A DNA stretch of 64,000 nucleotides from Luteimicrobium sp042670205. Lineage in GTDB: Bacteria > Actinomycetota > Actinomycetes > Actinomycetales > Cellulomonadaceae. The stretch spans positions 1-64,000 of the forward strand of contig NZ_JBHUWD010000020.1 in the NCBI RefSeq assembly GCF_042670205.1, given 5' to 3'. Under the pieces are notes generated by a model. That model was given only the letters and a program-made list of their open reading frames with translations, had not been told where the DNA came from and made no database searches. Shown here piece by piece: positions 1 through 7,470 of the stretch. Every line of letters starts with the position of its first letter. The stretch's first letter is position 1. Made by a program: the position numbers and the translations under genes.

Positions 1-117
1 GCGAAGTACCCCGGCATCCCGCATACCTCGCGAAGTACCCCGGCATCCCGCATACCTCGCGAAGTACCCCGGCATCCCGCATACCTCGCGAGGTAGGCGG
101 GATGCCGGGGTACTTCG
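1..117. repeat. 29-bp tandem repeat, three direct copies plus one inverted copy
   Basis: Three head-to-tail copies of a 29-base unit (cgaagtaccccggcatcccg followed by catacctcg) occupy 2-30, 31-59 and 60-88. Positions 89-117 are the same unit inverted, with a single mismatch (81 against 96). The last direct copy and the inverted copy form a near loopless 29-bp palindrome directly downstream of the minus-strand gene that ends at 125. That gene could use it as a terminator. The array may continue left of the window. No spacers separate the copies. Confidence 0.85.
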
Positions 118-124
118 GTGAGCG

Positions 125-988
125 TCAGTCGGGGTCGCTCGGGTCGAGCGGCTCGTGGTGGTCGCGGTTGGTGACGCCGCGCTTCCAGTACCCGTCGACC
201 TTCACCTGGTCGGGGCTCAGGCCGAGCTCGTGGCGGAGGTACCGGCGCACGGGGATCAGGGTCCCGGCCTCGCCGGCCGCCCACACGTAGGTGGTCGCGG
301 GGTCGTCGAGGTCGAGCGACCGCACGGCCTCCTCGACCTGGCCCGGACCGTCGGAGCGGTAGAGCCGCTCGACGGACGTCCGCGCGAACGGGCTCGACCT
401 CCCGTCGGGCGCCGGAGCGTCGACGTAGGCGTCGGCGTCGTCGTCCGCGAGGTCGAGGATCACGGTCACCTCGACCCCCGCGGGTGCGTGCTCGATCCAC
501 CGCGCCGCGGCCGGCATGGCTGTCTCATCGGCGACGAGCACGAGCCGCTCGATCCCGGCGGGCACGCCGCGCGAGCCGCGCGGCCCCGCGACGACGAGCT
601 CGTCGCCCTCGGCGGCCGACGCTGCCCACGACGACGCAGGTCCGGAGGGCCCGCCGTCGTCGACGCCGTGGAGGACGAGCTCGAGGTCGAGCTCGGTTCC
701 GTCGTCCGTCTGCCGCACGGCGCGCGGCGTGTAGTCACGCGAGACGCTCACCCCCGACGTCGGGCGCTGGAGGGCGCCGTCGACCATGCGGGGCGCGTGG
801 AGCTCGCCCGTCGCGGGGTCGGGAAAGAACACCTTGACGTGGTCCTCGGGGCCGTCGGCGGCCAGACCCGCGAGCTCGTCGCCCGCGAAGGTCACGCGGA
901 CGACGGTCGGGGCGAGCCGGAGGGTACGGGCCACGCGTGCGCGGCGGGCGGCCATGTCATGGCGGAAACCGGTGCGTTCGAAGGTCAC
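125..988 (-). CDS. Siderophore-interacting FAD-binding protein (ferric-siderophore reductase family)
   Basis: The 287-aa cytosolic protein has the two-domain layout of siderophore-interacting proteins, which release iron by reducing imported ferric siderophores with NAD(P)H. An N-terminal FAD-binding barrel carries the flavin motif SRDYTPRA (residues 83-90). The C-terminal nucleotide-binding half ends with the family signature around WAAGEAG and GYWKRG. Length is normal for the family. Its ATG overlaps the end of the upstream DedA gene by four bases, so the two are probably translated together. No siderophore biosynthesis or uptake genes are visible here, so the actual siderophore is unknown. 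Confidence 0.88.
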   Translation of the reverse strand: MTFERTGFRHDMAARRARVARTLRLAPTVVRVTFAGDELAGLAADGPEDHVKVFFPDPATGELHAPRMVDGALQRPTSGVSVSRDYTPRAVRQTDDGTELDLELVLHGVDDGGPSGPASSWAASAAEGDELVVAGPRGSRGVPAGIERLVLVADETAMPAAARWIEHAPAGVEVTVILDLADDDADAYVDAPAPDGRSSPFARTSVERLYRSDGPGQVEEAVRSLDLDDPATTYVWAAGEAGTLIPVRRYLRHELGLSPDQVKVDGYWKRGVTNRDHHEPLDPSDPD

Positions 989-1680
989 CGGACGAGTGTG
1001 CCACCGGTCGCTGTGGCGACGACCTGGGTGCTCGCGGTCTCAGCCGTGGCCTCGACAACAGCGGCGTGCGCCGCACGCCGCGCCCACACGGCCGTCACGA
1101 CGCGGTCGATCCCCAGCCCGAGGAGCAACCCGACCACGACGCCCACGCCCATCGCGAGCAGCGGCTGCTCACCGAGCCAGGCCGCGGACGCCAGCCCGAC
1201 CAGCACCGAGCAGATCCCCCAGAACACGGCGGCCAGCCCGGAGACCGCCATGAAGCGGCGGCGCGGGTACCGCAGCGCCCCGGCGCTCATGTTCACGGCC
1301 ACGCGCCCGACGGGCACGTACCGGGCCGCGAGGATGAAGGTCGCTCCGCGCCGCTCGAGGGCGTAGCGGGCCCAGGCGACCGCGCGTCGTCCCCGGGGAC
1401 CACGCAGCAGCCGGATCCGGTCGGTCCCGACCCACCGCCCGAGCTGGTAGGCGACCTGGTCGCCGCTCCACGCCCCGACGACGGCCGCCCCGAGCAGCAG
1501 CCAGAGGTTGGGGTCGTCCCCGGTCGACGCGGCGACCGCGAGCGCGATCACGACGGACTCGGACGGGACGGGCGGGAAGAAGCCGTCGACGAGGCAGAAC
1601 AGCACCACGGCGGGGTAGATCCACCAGGCGCCCGACGCCGCCAGGACGACGTCCTGCAGATGCTGGACCAGCTCGCCCAT
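985..1680 (-). CDS. DedA family membrane protein
   Basis: A 231-aa integral membrane protein of the DedA/VTT (SNARE-associated) family, linked in other bacteria to lipid carrier recycling and envelope homeostasis. The family features are visible: the acidic re-entrant motif DGFFPPVPSES near the N-terminus, the second motif RYVPVGRVAVNMSAG in the middle, and several hydrophobic helices after it. An ATG at 1713 would add 11 residues. The ATG at 1680 was chosen because a GAGGGGG ribosome site sits just before it. It overlaps the siderophore-interacting gene by four bases. The substrate cannot be told from sequence. Confidence 0.85.
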   Translation of the reverse strand: MGELVQHLQDVVLAASGAWWIYPAVVLFCLVDGFFPPVPSESVVIALAVAASTGDDPNLWLLLGAAVVGAWSGDQVAYQLGRWVGTDRIRLLRGPRGRRAVAWARYALERRGATFILAARYVPVGRVAVNMSAGALRYPRRRFMAVSGLAAVFWGICSVLVGLASAAWLGEQPLLAMGVGVVVGLLLGLGIDRVVTAVWARRAAHAAVVEATAETASTQVVATATGGTLVR

Positions 1681-1767
1681 CGGGTCCCCCTCGGTCTCGG
1701 GCGACGAGGCCACGTGCGCGGCCCGTCCACTCCAGCGTAGGGAGGCGGAGGGTGCCTCGGCATGGGG

Positions 1768-1791
1768 AAAGCCCCCGAATCACCCCGGGGG
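1768..1791 (-). terminator. Candidate terminator downstream of def
   Basis: On the minus strand a CCCCCG/CGGGGG hairpin with an eight-base loop is followed by CTTTCCCC. A second hairpin (cgaccctg/cagggtcg, 1793-1815) lies between it and the def stop codon. The position fits the end of the def transcript, before dedA. Confidence 0.5.
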
Positions 1792-1848
1792 TCGACCCTG
1801 ATCCGACCAGGGTCGCAGGCGGGGACCCGCGCAGGTCGGCCCCCGGAC

Positions 1849-2592
1849 CTACTCGACGTGGAAACCGAGCAGCTCGCCGGCCTGCGCGGTGGGCACGCCA
1901 CCCCACAGCCGGGCGGCGTTCTCGTTCGTCATGAGCGAGCGCGTCTCGACCCGGTCGACGTACACGACGCCGTCGAGGTGGTCGGTCTCGTGCTGGACGA
2001 TCCGCGCGGGCCAGCCCGTGAGGACCTCGTCGACGTCCGCCGCGTGCTCGTCCTGGGCGAGGAGCCGGACCGAGCGGAAGCGCGCGACCACACCCTGGTA
2101 GCCCCCGAACGACAGGCAGCCCTCCGCGAACGACCGCCGCTCGACGCCGACCCGGGTGCCGTCGTCACGCGCGGCGCCGGGGGTGGGCACGCCCTCGTAG
2201 CGCGGGTTCACGATCGTGCGGTGCGGCAGCGGGGAGCGCTCGCGCTCGGCCGCCGCGGCCTCGTAGCCCTCGGGGAACCCGGGGTCGTGCAGCACAGCGA
2301 TCCGCAGCGGGAGGCCGATCTGCGGCGCGGCGAGACCTACCCCGGGGGCTGCGACCATCGTCGCGCGCATCACCTCGAGCAGCAGGGGCAGCGCGTCGCC
2401 GAGCTGGCCGGTGTACGGGACGGCGGGACGCCGCAGCACCGGGTGGCCGAGCTGGACGATGGGGAGCACCCCCTCCTGCGCGGTGTCGAGGAGCTGCAGG
2501 ACGTCCTCGCGCAGCCGGTGGTCGACACCTCCCGCCCACGGTCCGGCGTGCGCCTCGGTGCGGTCAGCGGTGCGGGGGTCGGGAGAGCTCAC
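1849..2592 (-). CDS. def: Peptide deformylase
   Basis: Removes the N-formyl group from nascent proteins and is a metal (usually iron) hydrolase. All three active-site motifs are present: GVGLAAPQ (84-91), EGCLS (157-161, metal ligand Cys159) and HETDH (201-205, ligands His201 and His205, catalytic Glu202). At 247 aa it is longer than the common 170-200 aa enzymes because of a roughly 45-residue N-terminal extension of no recognisable domain, as in some actinobacterial deformylases. It lies 42 bases downstream of glmM and is probably co-transcribed. A later start cannot be excluded, but the reading frame is convincing throughout. Confidence 0.93.
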   Translation of the reverse strand: MSSPDPRTADRTEAHAGPWAGGVDHRLREDVLQLLDTAQEGVLPIVQLGHPVLRRPAVPYTGQLGDALPLLLEVMRATMVAAPGVGLAAPQIGLPLRIAVLHDPGFPEGYEAAAAERERSPLPHRTIVNPRYEGVPTPGAARDDGTRVGVERRSFAEGCLSFGGYQGVVARFRSVRLLAQDEHAADVDEVLTGWPARIVQHETDHLDGVVYVDRVETRSLMTNENAARLWGGVPTAQAGELLGFHVE

Positions 2593-2634
2593 CCGGCCAG
2601 CGTAGCCACGCCGGCACGGGGCGGCACCGGACGC

Positions 2635-3984
2635 TCAGAGGGCGAGGCGCTCCCGCACGGTCCCGGCCAGCAGCGCGGCGACGTCGTCGGCCTCGGTCTG
2701 CGTGGCCGCCTCGACCATGACCCGGACGAGCGGCTCCGTTCCCGACGGACGGAGGACGACCCGGCCCGTCACTCCCAGAGCGGCTTCGGCGCGCGCGATC
2801 TCGGCGAGGAGCTCCTCGTCACGGCTGGCGCGGGCCTTGTCGACGCCCGAGACGTTCACGAGGGCCTGCGGGAGCTTCTCGATCTCGCCGGCGAGGTCGG
2901 CGAGCCGCCGCCCGCTCTGCTTGACGTGCGCCGCGAGCTGGAACGCGGTGAGGATCCCGTCGCCCGTGGTCGCGAACTCCGAGACGATGATGTGCCCGGA
3001 CTGCTCGCCGCCGAGCGAGAAGCCGCCCTCACGCATCGCCTCGAGGACGTAGCGGTCCCCCACGCCCGTCTGCACGGTCTTGATCCCGGCGCGCTCCATC
3101 GCGAGCAGCAGGCCGAGGTTGCTCATCACCGTCACGACGAGCGTGTCCCCGGCGAGGCGTCCCTCCCCGGCGAGCGCGAGCGCGAGGATGCCCATGATCT
3201 TGTCGCCGTCGACGAGCGCCCCGGTGTGGTCGACGGCGAGGCACCGGTCGGCGTCGCCGTCGAACGCGACCCCGAAGTCCGCCTCCGACGCGACCGTGAC
3301 GGCCTGGAGCTGCTCGGGGTGCGTGGACCCGCACTTCTCGTTGATGTTGCGCCCGTCGGGGCTCGCGTTGATCACGACGACGTCCGCGCCGGCCGCGCGC
3401 AGCGCTTCCGGGCCGAGCTCGCTCGCCGCGCCGTTCGCGCAGTCGACGGCGATGCGGAGACCGTCGAGCGGGCCGGCGATCGACTTGGTGAGGTGCTCGA
3501 CGTAGAGGCTCCCGGCCTGGCCGGTGTCGCGGTGGATCCGCCCTACGTCCGCACCCGTCGGCCGCTCCCAGGGTTCCTCGAGGCGCTGCTCGATCGCGTC
3601 CTCGACGCTGTCGTCGAGCTTGAGCCCGCCGCGCGTGAAGAACTTGATGCCGTTGTCGGGCATGGGGTTGTGCGACGCGGAGAGCATGCAGCCGAGGTCG
3701 GCGCCCAGGGCGTCGGTGAGGAACGCCAGGGCGGGGGTGGGCAGGACGCCGACGTCGAGGACGTCGACCCCGGCGCTCGCCAGGCCCGCCGAGACGGCGG
3801 CGGACAGGAACTCTCCCGACGCACGGGGGTCCCGTCCGACGACGGCGCGCGGCCGGTGCCCCGCGAACTCCCCGGCGGTGCCGAGCACGTGCGCCGCTGC
3901 GACCCCGAGGTCGAGCGCGAGCTCCGCCGTGACGTCCTTGTTGGCGAGGCCTCGCACCCCGTCCGTGCCGAACAACCGACCCAT
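2635..3984 (-). CDS. glmM: Phosphoglucosamine mutase
   Basis: Converts glucosamine-6-phosphate to glucosamine-1-phosphate on the way to UDP-GlcNAc and peptidoglycan. The 449-aa length and the opening MGRLFGTDGVRG are typical. The phosphoserine loop MLSASHNPMPDNG places the catalytic serine at residue 104. The Mg-binding loop DGDADR and the C-terminal phosphate-binding loop RPSGTEPLVR are both visible. It follows the rplM-rpsI terminator, so it should have its own promoter, and it precedes def. The GlmM assignment over ManB-type mutases rests on the SASHNPMPDNGIKFF form of the active site. Confidence 0.96.
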   Translation of the reverse strand: MGRLFGTDGVRGLANKDVTAELALDLGVAAAHVLGTAGEFAGHRPRAVVGRDPRASGEFLSAAVSAGLASAGVDVLDVGVLPTPALAFLTDALGADLGCMLSASHNPMPDNGIKFFTRGGLKLDDSVEDAIEQRLEEPWERPTGADVGRIHRDTGQAGSLYVEHLTKSIAGPLDGLRIAVDCANGAASELGPEALRAAGADVVVINASPDGRNINEKCGSTHPEQLQAVTVASEADFGVAFDGDADRCLAVDHTGALVDGDKIMGILALALAGEGRLAGDTLVVTVMSNLGLLLAMERAGIKTVQTGVGDRYVLEAMREGGFSLGGEQSGHIIVSEFATTGDGILTAFQLAAHVKQSGRRLADLAGEIEKLPQALVNVSGVDKARASRDEELLAEIARAEAALGVTGRVVLRPSGTEPLVRVMVEAATQTEADDVAALLAGTVRERLAL

Positions 3985-4050
3985 GTGGTAGATCCTGCTC
4001 CCTCGTGCTGCTGGCGCTCACGCGCAGCGGTCCTGACAAACCCCTGTAAA

Positions 4051-4089
4051 CACCGACGGCCCCGACGGAACGAGTCCGTCGGGGCCGTC
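4051..4089 (-). terminator. Terminator of rplM-rpsI
   Basis: A perfect 17-bp stem (4051-4067 pairing with 4073-4089, loop acgag) lies 15 bases past the rpsI stop codon. There is no long U tract on either side, which is usual for GC-rich actinobacteria. Confidence 0.8.
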
Positions 4090-4103
4090 GGCCGGCGCTG
4101 GGA

Positions 4104-4595
4104 TCAGCGCTTGGAGTACTGCGGGGCCTTGCGGGCCTTCTTGAGACCGGCCTTCTTGCGCTCCACGACGCGGGCGTCGCGGGTCAGGAAGCCCGCCTTC
4201 TTGAGGGTGGCGCGGTTGCTGTCCTCGTCGATCGCGTTCAGAGCGCGCGCGATGCCGAGGCGCAGGGCGCCGGCCTGGCCGGAGGTGCCGCCGCCGCTGA
4301 TGCGGGCGACGACGTCGAAACGGCCCTCGATGTCGAGGATCGTGAACGGCGAGCTCACGAGCTGCTGGTGCACCTTGTTCGGGAAGTAGTCCTCGAGGGT
4401 GCGGCCGTTGATCTTCCACTGGCCGGAGCCGGGGACGAGGCGAACGCGGGCGATCGCCTCCTTGCGACGACCCAGGGCCTGCCCGGGTGCCGTGAGGGAC
4501 TGGCCGCGGCCGGTGGAGGCGGCAGCAGTCTCGGTGGTGTAGGTGCTGGGGGCGTTCTCGTCCAGCGTGTCGGTGTCGACGGTGGTCTCGGCCAC
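4104..4595 (-). CDS. rpsI: 30S ribosomal protein S9
   Basis: Small-subunit head protein whose C-terminal tail reaches the P-site tRNA. The universally conserved end, ...KARKAPQYSKR, is intact, and the core GRRKEAIARVRLVPG begins near residue 42. An N-terminal extension of about 40 residues, rich in Thr, Glu and Ala, makes the protein 163 aa against about 130 in E. coli. Such extensions are common in actinobacterial S9. It is the second gene of the rplM-rpsI pair, 46 bases after rplM, and is followed by a strong terminator. Confidence 0.97.
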   Translation of the reverse strand: MAETTVDTDTLDENAPSTYTTETAAASTGRGQSLTAPGQALGRRKEAIARVRLVPGSGQWKINGRTLEDYFPNKVHQQLVSSPFTILDIEGRFDVVARISGGGTSGQAGALRLGIARALNAIDEDSNRATLKKAGFLTRDARVVERKKAGLKKARKAPQYSKR

Positions 4596-4641
4596 TGTGG
4601 GTGTCCTCGCGTCCTTGTGCGTGTCTGTCAGCGAGCCGAGC

Positions 4642-5085
4642 TCACTGGGCGACCTGAGTGATCTCGAACGGCTTCGGCTGCTGCGCGGCGTGCGGGTGCT
4701 CAGAACCCGCGTAGACCTTGAGCTTGCCGAACTGCGCGCTGCCGAGGCTGGTCTTCGGGAGCATGCCCTTGACTGCCTTCTCGACGGCCCGCTCGGGGTG
4801 CTTCTCGAGCAGGTCCGCGTAACGGGTGGCGCGCAGGCCGCCCGGGTAGCCGGAGTGGCGGTACGCCAGCTTCTGCTCGCGCTTGTTGCCGGTCAGGGCG
4901 ACCTTCTCGGCGTTGATGACGATGACGAAGTCACCGCCGTCGACGTGAGGCGCGAAGGTGGCCTTGTGCTTGCCTCGCAGGAGGGTCGCCACGTGGCTGG
5001 CCAGACGGCCCAGGACGACGTCGGTCGCGTCGATGACGTACCAGTCGCGCTGGACGTCGCCGGGCTTCGGGGTGTACGTACGCAC
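4642..5085 (-). CDS. rplM: 50S ribosomal protein L13
   Basis: Early-assembly large-subunit protein. The start was set at the GTG at 5085, giving VRTYTPKPGDVQRDWYVIDA and 147 aa, the usual L13 length. An in-frame ATG further upstream would add 32 unrelated residues. The conserved GRLASHVATLLRGKHK and the NAEKVALTGNK segment are present. An AAGG motif lies about ten bases before the GTG. The gene has a leader of roughly 180 bases after a readable promoter (5271-5300) and is co-transcribed with rpsI. Confidence 0.97.
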   Translation of the reverse strand: MRTYTPKPGDVQRDWYVIDATDVVLGRLASHVATLLRGKHKATFAPHVDGGDFVIVINAEKVALTGNKREQKLAYRHSGYPGGLRATRYADLLEKHPERAVEKAVKGMLPKTSLGSAQFGKLKVYAGSEHPHAAQQPKPFEITQVAQ

Positions 5086-5270
5086 GGTCGTAGCCTTCGT
5101 TTCGGTTCGGTCTTCTTCGGCGCAGCGAACTGCGACCGACGAGTGTTCGTCTGAGCGCTCCAGAAGCCTGCCTCCGACCATGAGCCGGACGTGACGGGCC
5201 AGCGAGTGGGCGCACGGTTTCCGTCAGGGGTCCGAACAGGGGGTCGGGCAAGGAAGCACAACGACTGTCA

Positions 5271-5300
5271 AGAGTACCGTGAGGGCCACGGCCCGGTCAA
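5271..5300 (-). promoter_or_regulatory. Promoter of rplM-rpsI
   Basis: On the minus strand TTGACC (5295-5300) and TACTCT (5271-5276) are separated by 18 bases, a good sigma-A-type promoter. Transcription would begin near 5264, leaving a leader of about 180 bases before the rplM GTG, long enough for autoregulation by L13. Confidence 0.6.
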
Positions 5301-5338
5301 AGCGGCCGGTCGGGATCACAGCACCCGCTGCGGGCGCG

Positions 5339-5884
5339 CTACTTCCCGCCGAACAGCCCTCCGAGGATACCGCCGAGCCCGCCGCCACCCGACCCGCCGC
5401 CGAGCAGGCCGCCCAGCAGGCCGCCCAGCCCGCCGGACGCGCCTTCCCGGGAGTCCGTCGTCGAGCCCTGCGCGGCGGCGCCGCCCGAGAGCACCTTCTT
5501 GGCGAGGAAGGCCATGACGATCGGCGCGAGGTACGGCAGCACCTTCGAGACGAGGTCCCCGCCGCTCCCGCCCGCGAGCTGCGCCGCCGCTGCGTCCGGC
5601 CTGCCGTCGAACGCGCGGCCGACGATCTTCTCGCCGTCCGCCACGTCCACGTCGTCGACGTTCACGCCGCCGTCGAGCAGGCCGGTGCCCGCGTGGCCCT
5701 CGAGCGCCGACAGCAGTCCGCCCTCGCCGCCCTGCGCGCCCGTGTCGACGTTGTGCTGCAGGCCCGCGAGCAGGCCGGGCAGCGCCCGCTGGACGGCGCC
5801 GTCCGCGGTGTCGCGGTCCACGCCCAGACGGCCCGCGATCTGGTCCACCGGGATCTGCCCCAGCAGCTCGTCGAGGTCTGCCAT
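5339..5884 (-). CDS. DUF937 domain protein with glycine-rich tail
   Basis: A 181-aa protein of unknown function. Residues 1-60 (MADLDELLGQIPVDQIAGRLGVD) match the start of DUF937 proteins, small helical proteins common in actinobacteria. The middle contains a DLVSKVLPYLAPIVMAFLAKKVL helix, and the last 50 residues are almost only Gly, Leu and Ser, with GGLGGLLGG repeats. The ATG at 5884 was chosen over an upstream one because GGGGGAGG stands just before it and the DUF937 homology starts there. It is divergent from the next gene. No function can be assigned. Confidence 0.8.
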   Translation of the reverse strand: MADLDELLGQIPVDQIAGRLGVDRDTADGAVQRALPGLLAGLQHNVDTGAQGGEGGLLSALEGHAGTGLLDGGVNVDDVDVADGEKIVGRAFDGRPDAAAAQLAGGSGGDLVSKVLPYLAPIVMAFLAKKVLSGGAAAQGSTTDSREGASGGLGGLLGGLLGGGSGGGGLGGILGGLFGGK

Positions 5885-6017
5885 GGTCGTCCTCCCCCGT
5901 CCGGCCGCAGCCTGCGCGCACACGGCTCCTCGTCGAGCGTAGGACGGCGCCCCCCGCCCGGCACTGCGGAGCCGCGCGGTGCTGCGGGGACTGCGCCGCG
6001 GTGACAGGCTGGGACCC

Positions 6018-6431
6018 ATGAGCGAGAACTACCCCGACGGCCTGCCCGAGGGCATGGACGACCGCGACGACTGGTCCGAGAGCGAGACGGAGCAGCTCGA
6101 CCCCGAGGACACGCTGATCGACCGGGGGCTCGAGGACCCCCTCGACGAGGGCTACGACCCGCTCGACCGCCCGCGGACCAACCACTTCGGCGAGACCGAG
6201 GAGGAGGAGCGGGAGGGCGAGAGCCTCGACCAGCGGCTCTCCGAGGAGGAGCCCGAGGAGTGGGACGAGGAGCGCGTCCTCGACGAGGACCGCGCCGGCC
6301 GGCTCGCGGAGGACGACGACGCCGCGGGTGGCCGCGACAACGACGTGTACGGCATCGACGAGGGCATCTCCGGCGCGGGCGCGAGCGCCGAGGAGGCGGC
6401 GGTGCACTTCGTCGCCGACGACGAGACCTGA
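6018..6431 (+). CDS. Acidic DUF5709-like protein
   Basis: A 137-aa, strongly acidic, probably disordered protein with long Glu/Asp runs. The tail SGAGASAEEAAVHFVADDE and the repeated LDQRLSEEEPE, DEDRAGRL segments resemble actinobacterial DUF5709 proteins. No function is known for that family. There are no membrane segments or signal peptide. The ATG at 6018 was preferred to one 39 bases upstream because MSENYPDGLPEG fits the family start. It converges on truA, with only 13 bases between their stop codons. Confidence 0.75.
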   Translation: MSENYPDGLPEGMDDRDDWSESETEQLDPEDTLIDRGLEDPLDEGYDPLDRPRTNHFGETEEEEREGESLDQRLSEEEPEEWDEERVLDEDRAGRLAEDDDAAGGRDNDVYGIDEGISGAGASAEEAAVHFVADDET

Positions 6432-6444
6432 CGGTCCCCGCGAT

Positions 6445-7371
6445 TCAGGGCGCCGCGGGCGCGTCCCAGACGTCCTCGTCCATGCGCCTCGCCCGGATCC
6501 GCTCGGCGCGCGTCGCGAGCTCGGCGTCGGGCGGGTAGGCCACGGCCTCGAGCACCAGGCCGTGCGCGGGCACGACGCCACCCGCGGCGTCCCGACGACG
6601 CGCGGCCAGCACGTCCGCGAGCCAGGTGACGGGCCGGCGCCCCTCCCCTACCGCGAGGCTCGCGCCGACGAGCGCGCGGACCATGTTGTGGCAGAACGCG
6701 TCGGCCCGGACGTGCGCGACGACGAGGCCGGCGTCGGGGCCGTCGTCCGGCCGCTCCCAGCGCAGCTCCTGCAGCTCGCGGATCGTCGTCGCGCCCGGGC
6801 GCGGCTTGCAGAACGCGGCGAAGTCCCGCACCCCGAGCAGCGGGCGAGCGGCGGCGTCCATCGCGGCGACGTCGAGCGGCCGCCGGGTCCACAGGACCCA
6901 GCCGCGCCGCAGCGGGTCGCGCAGGTCGGGCCGGTCCGCGACGCGGTAGGTGTAGCTGCGGTGCAGCGCCGAGAACCGCGCGTCGAAGCCCTCCGGTGCG
7001 GGCGCGGCGGCACGGACCACGAGGTCGTGCGGCAGGACGCCGCCCAGCCGGGTCACGAGCGCGTCACCGGGCTCACGGTCGGAGCGTCCTGGGAGGGCGG
7101 CCCACTGGCGCTCGGTGAGGTCGACGTGCGCGACCTGGCCCCGCGCGTGCACACCCGCGTCGGTCCGCCCCGCGACCTGGACCCGCGGGAGCGCCTCGCC
7201 GTTGGCCTCCGCACGCAGCACGGTCGCCAGCCCGTCCTCGAGCAGCCCCTGGACGGTGCGCAGGCCCGGCTGGCGCGCCCACCCGGCGAACCCGGCGCCG
7301 TCGTACGCGAGGTCGAGCCGGACCCGGGTCGTGGGGTGCTCGGCGGCGGTCGGGGCAGGCTCGTCGGTCAC
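6445..7371 (-). CDS. truA: tRNA pseudouridine synthase A
   Basis: Forms pseudouridine at positions 38-40 of tRNA anticodon arms. The catalytic motif VAGRTDAGVHARGQVAH places the essential aspartate at residue 71. The N-terminal RLDLAYDGAGFAGWARQPG and the CHNMVRALVG segment are typical of TruA. It is 308 aa, slightly longer than average. The start is GTG at 7371 with GGGGAG touching the start codon. The candidate promoter at 7378-7405 would start transcription at or next to that GTG, so the mRNA may be leaderless. In many actinobacteria truA lies near rplQ and rplM. Here rplQ is about 4 kb away on the same strand. Confidence 0.95.
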   Translation of the reverse strand: MTDEPAPTAAEHPTTRVRLDLAYDGAGFAGWARQPGLRTVQGLLEDGLATVLRAEANGEALPRVQVAGRTDAGVHARGQVAHVDLTERQWAALPGRSDREPGDALVTRLGGVLPHDLVVRAAAPAPEGFDARFSALHRSYTYRVADRPDLRDPLRRGWVLWTRRPLDVAAMDAAARPLLGVRDFAAFCKPRPGATTIRELQELRWERPDDGPDAGLVVAHVRADAFCHNMVRALVGASLAVGEGRRPVTWLADVLAARRRDAAGGVVPAHGLVLEAVAYPPDAELATRAERIRARRMDEDVWDAPAAP

Positions 7372-7377
7372 CTCCCC

Positions 7378-7405
7378 ATTGTCGGTGAGACCCGGCCGCT
7401 GTCAG
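7378..7405 (-). promoter_or_regulatory. Candidate promoter of truA, -35 inside a palindromic repeat
   Basis: Minus strand: CTGACA (7400-7405) and GACAAT (7378-7383) with a 16-base spacer. The -35 hexamer is the outer end of the palindrome's left arm. The start point would fall at about 7371, the first base of the truA GTG. Confidence 0.45.
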
Positions 7406-7440
7406 AACCTGGTGACGCTCGAGGCGCACCAGGTTCTGAC
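7401..7440. repeat. Palindromic repeat, TGTCAGAA/TTCTGACA family
   Basis: The perfect 14-bp arms gtcagaacctggtg (7401-7414) and caccaggttctgac (7427-7440) enclose a 12-base loop. It lies between divergent truA and the ROK kinase gene, so it is not a terminator at this site. The same terminal sequence recurs in two palindromes at 51.05-51.15 kb. Confidence 0.85.
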
Positions 7441-7464
7441 AACTCGCCCGATCGGGCCTACCGT
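7436..7464 (+). promoter_or_regulatory. Candidate promoter of the ROK kinase gene, leaderless
   Basis: Plus strand: CTGACA (7436-7441), a 17-base spacer and TACCGT (7459-7464). The -35 comes from the right arm of the palindrome. The expected start, seven bases after the -10, is the A of the ATG at 7471, predicting a leaderless mRNA. No Shine-Dalgarno sequence is visible before that ATG. Confidence 0.5.
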
Positions 7465-7470
7465 GCTCGC

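Noticed and set aside
1..117. CRISPR-like array, because of the 29-base repeat length
   Set aside because: The repeats are contiguous with no spacers, one copy is inverted and there are no cas genes nearby.
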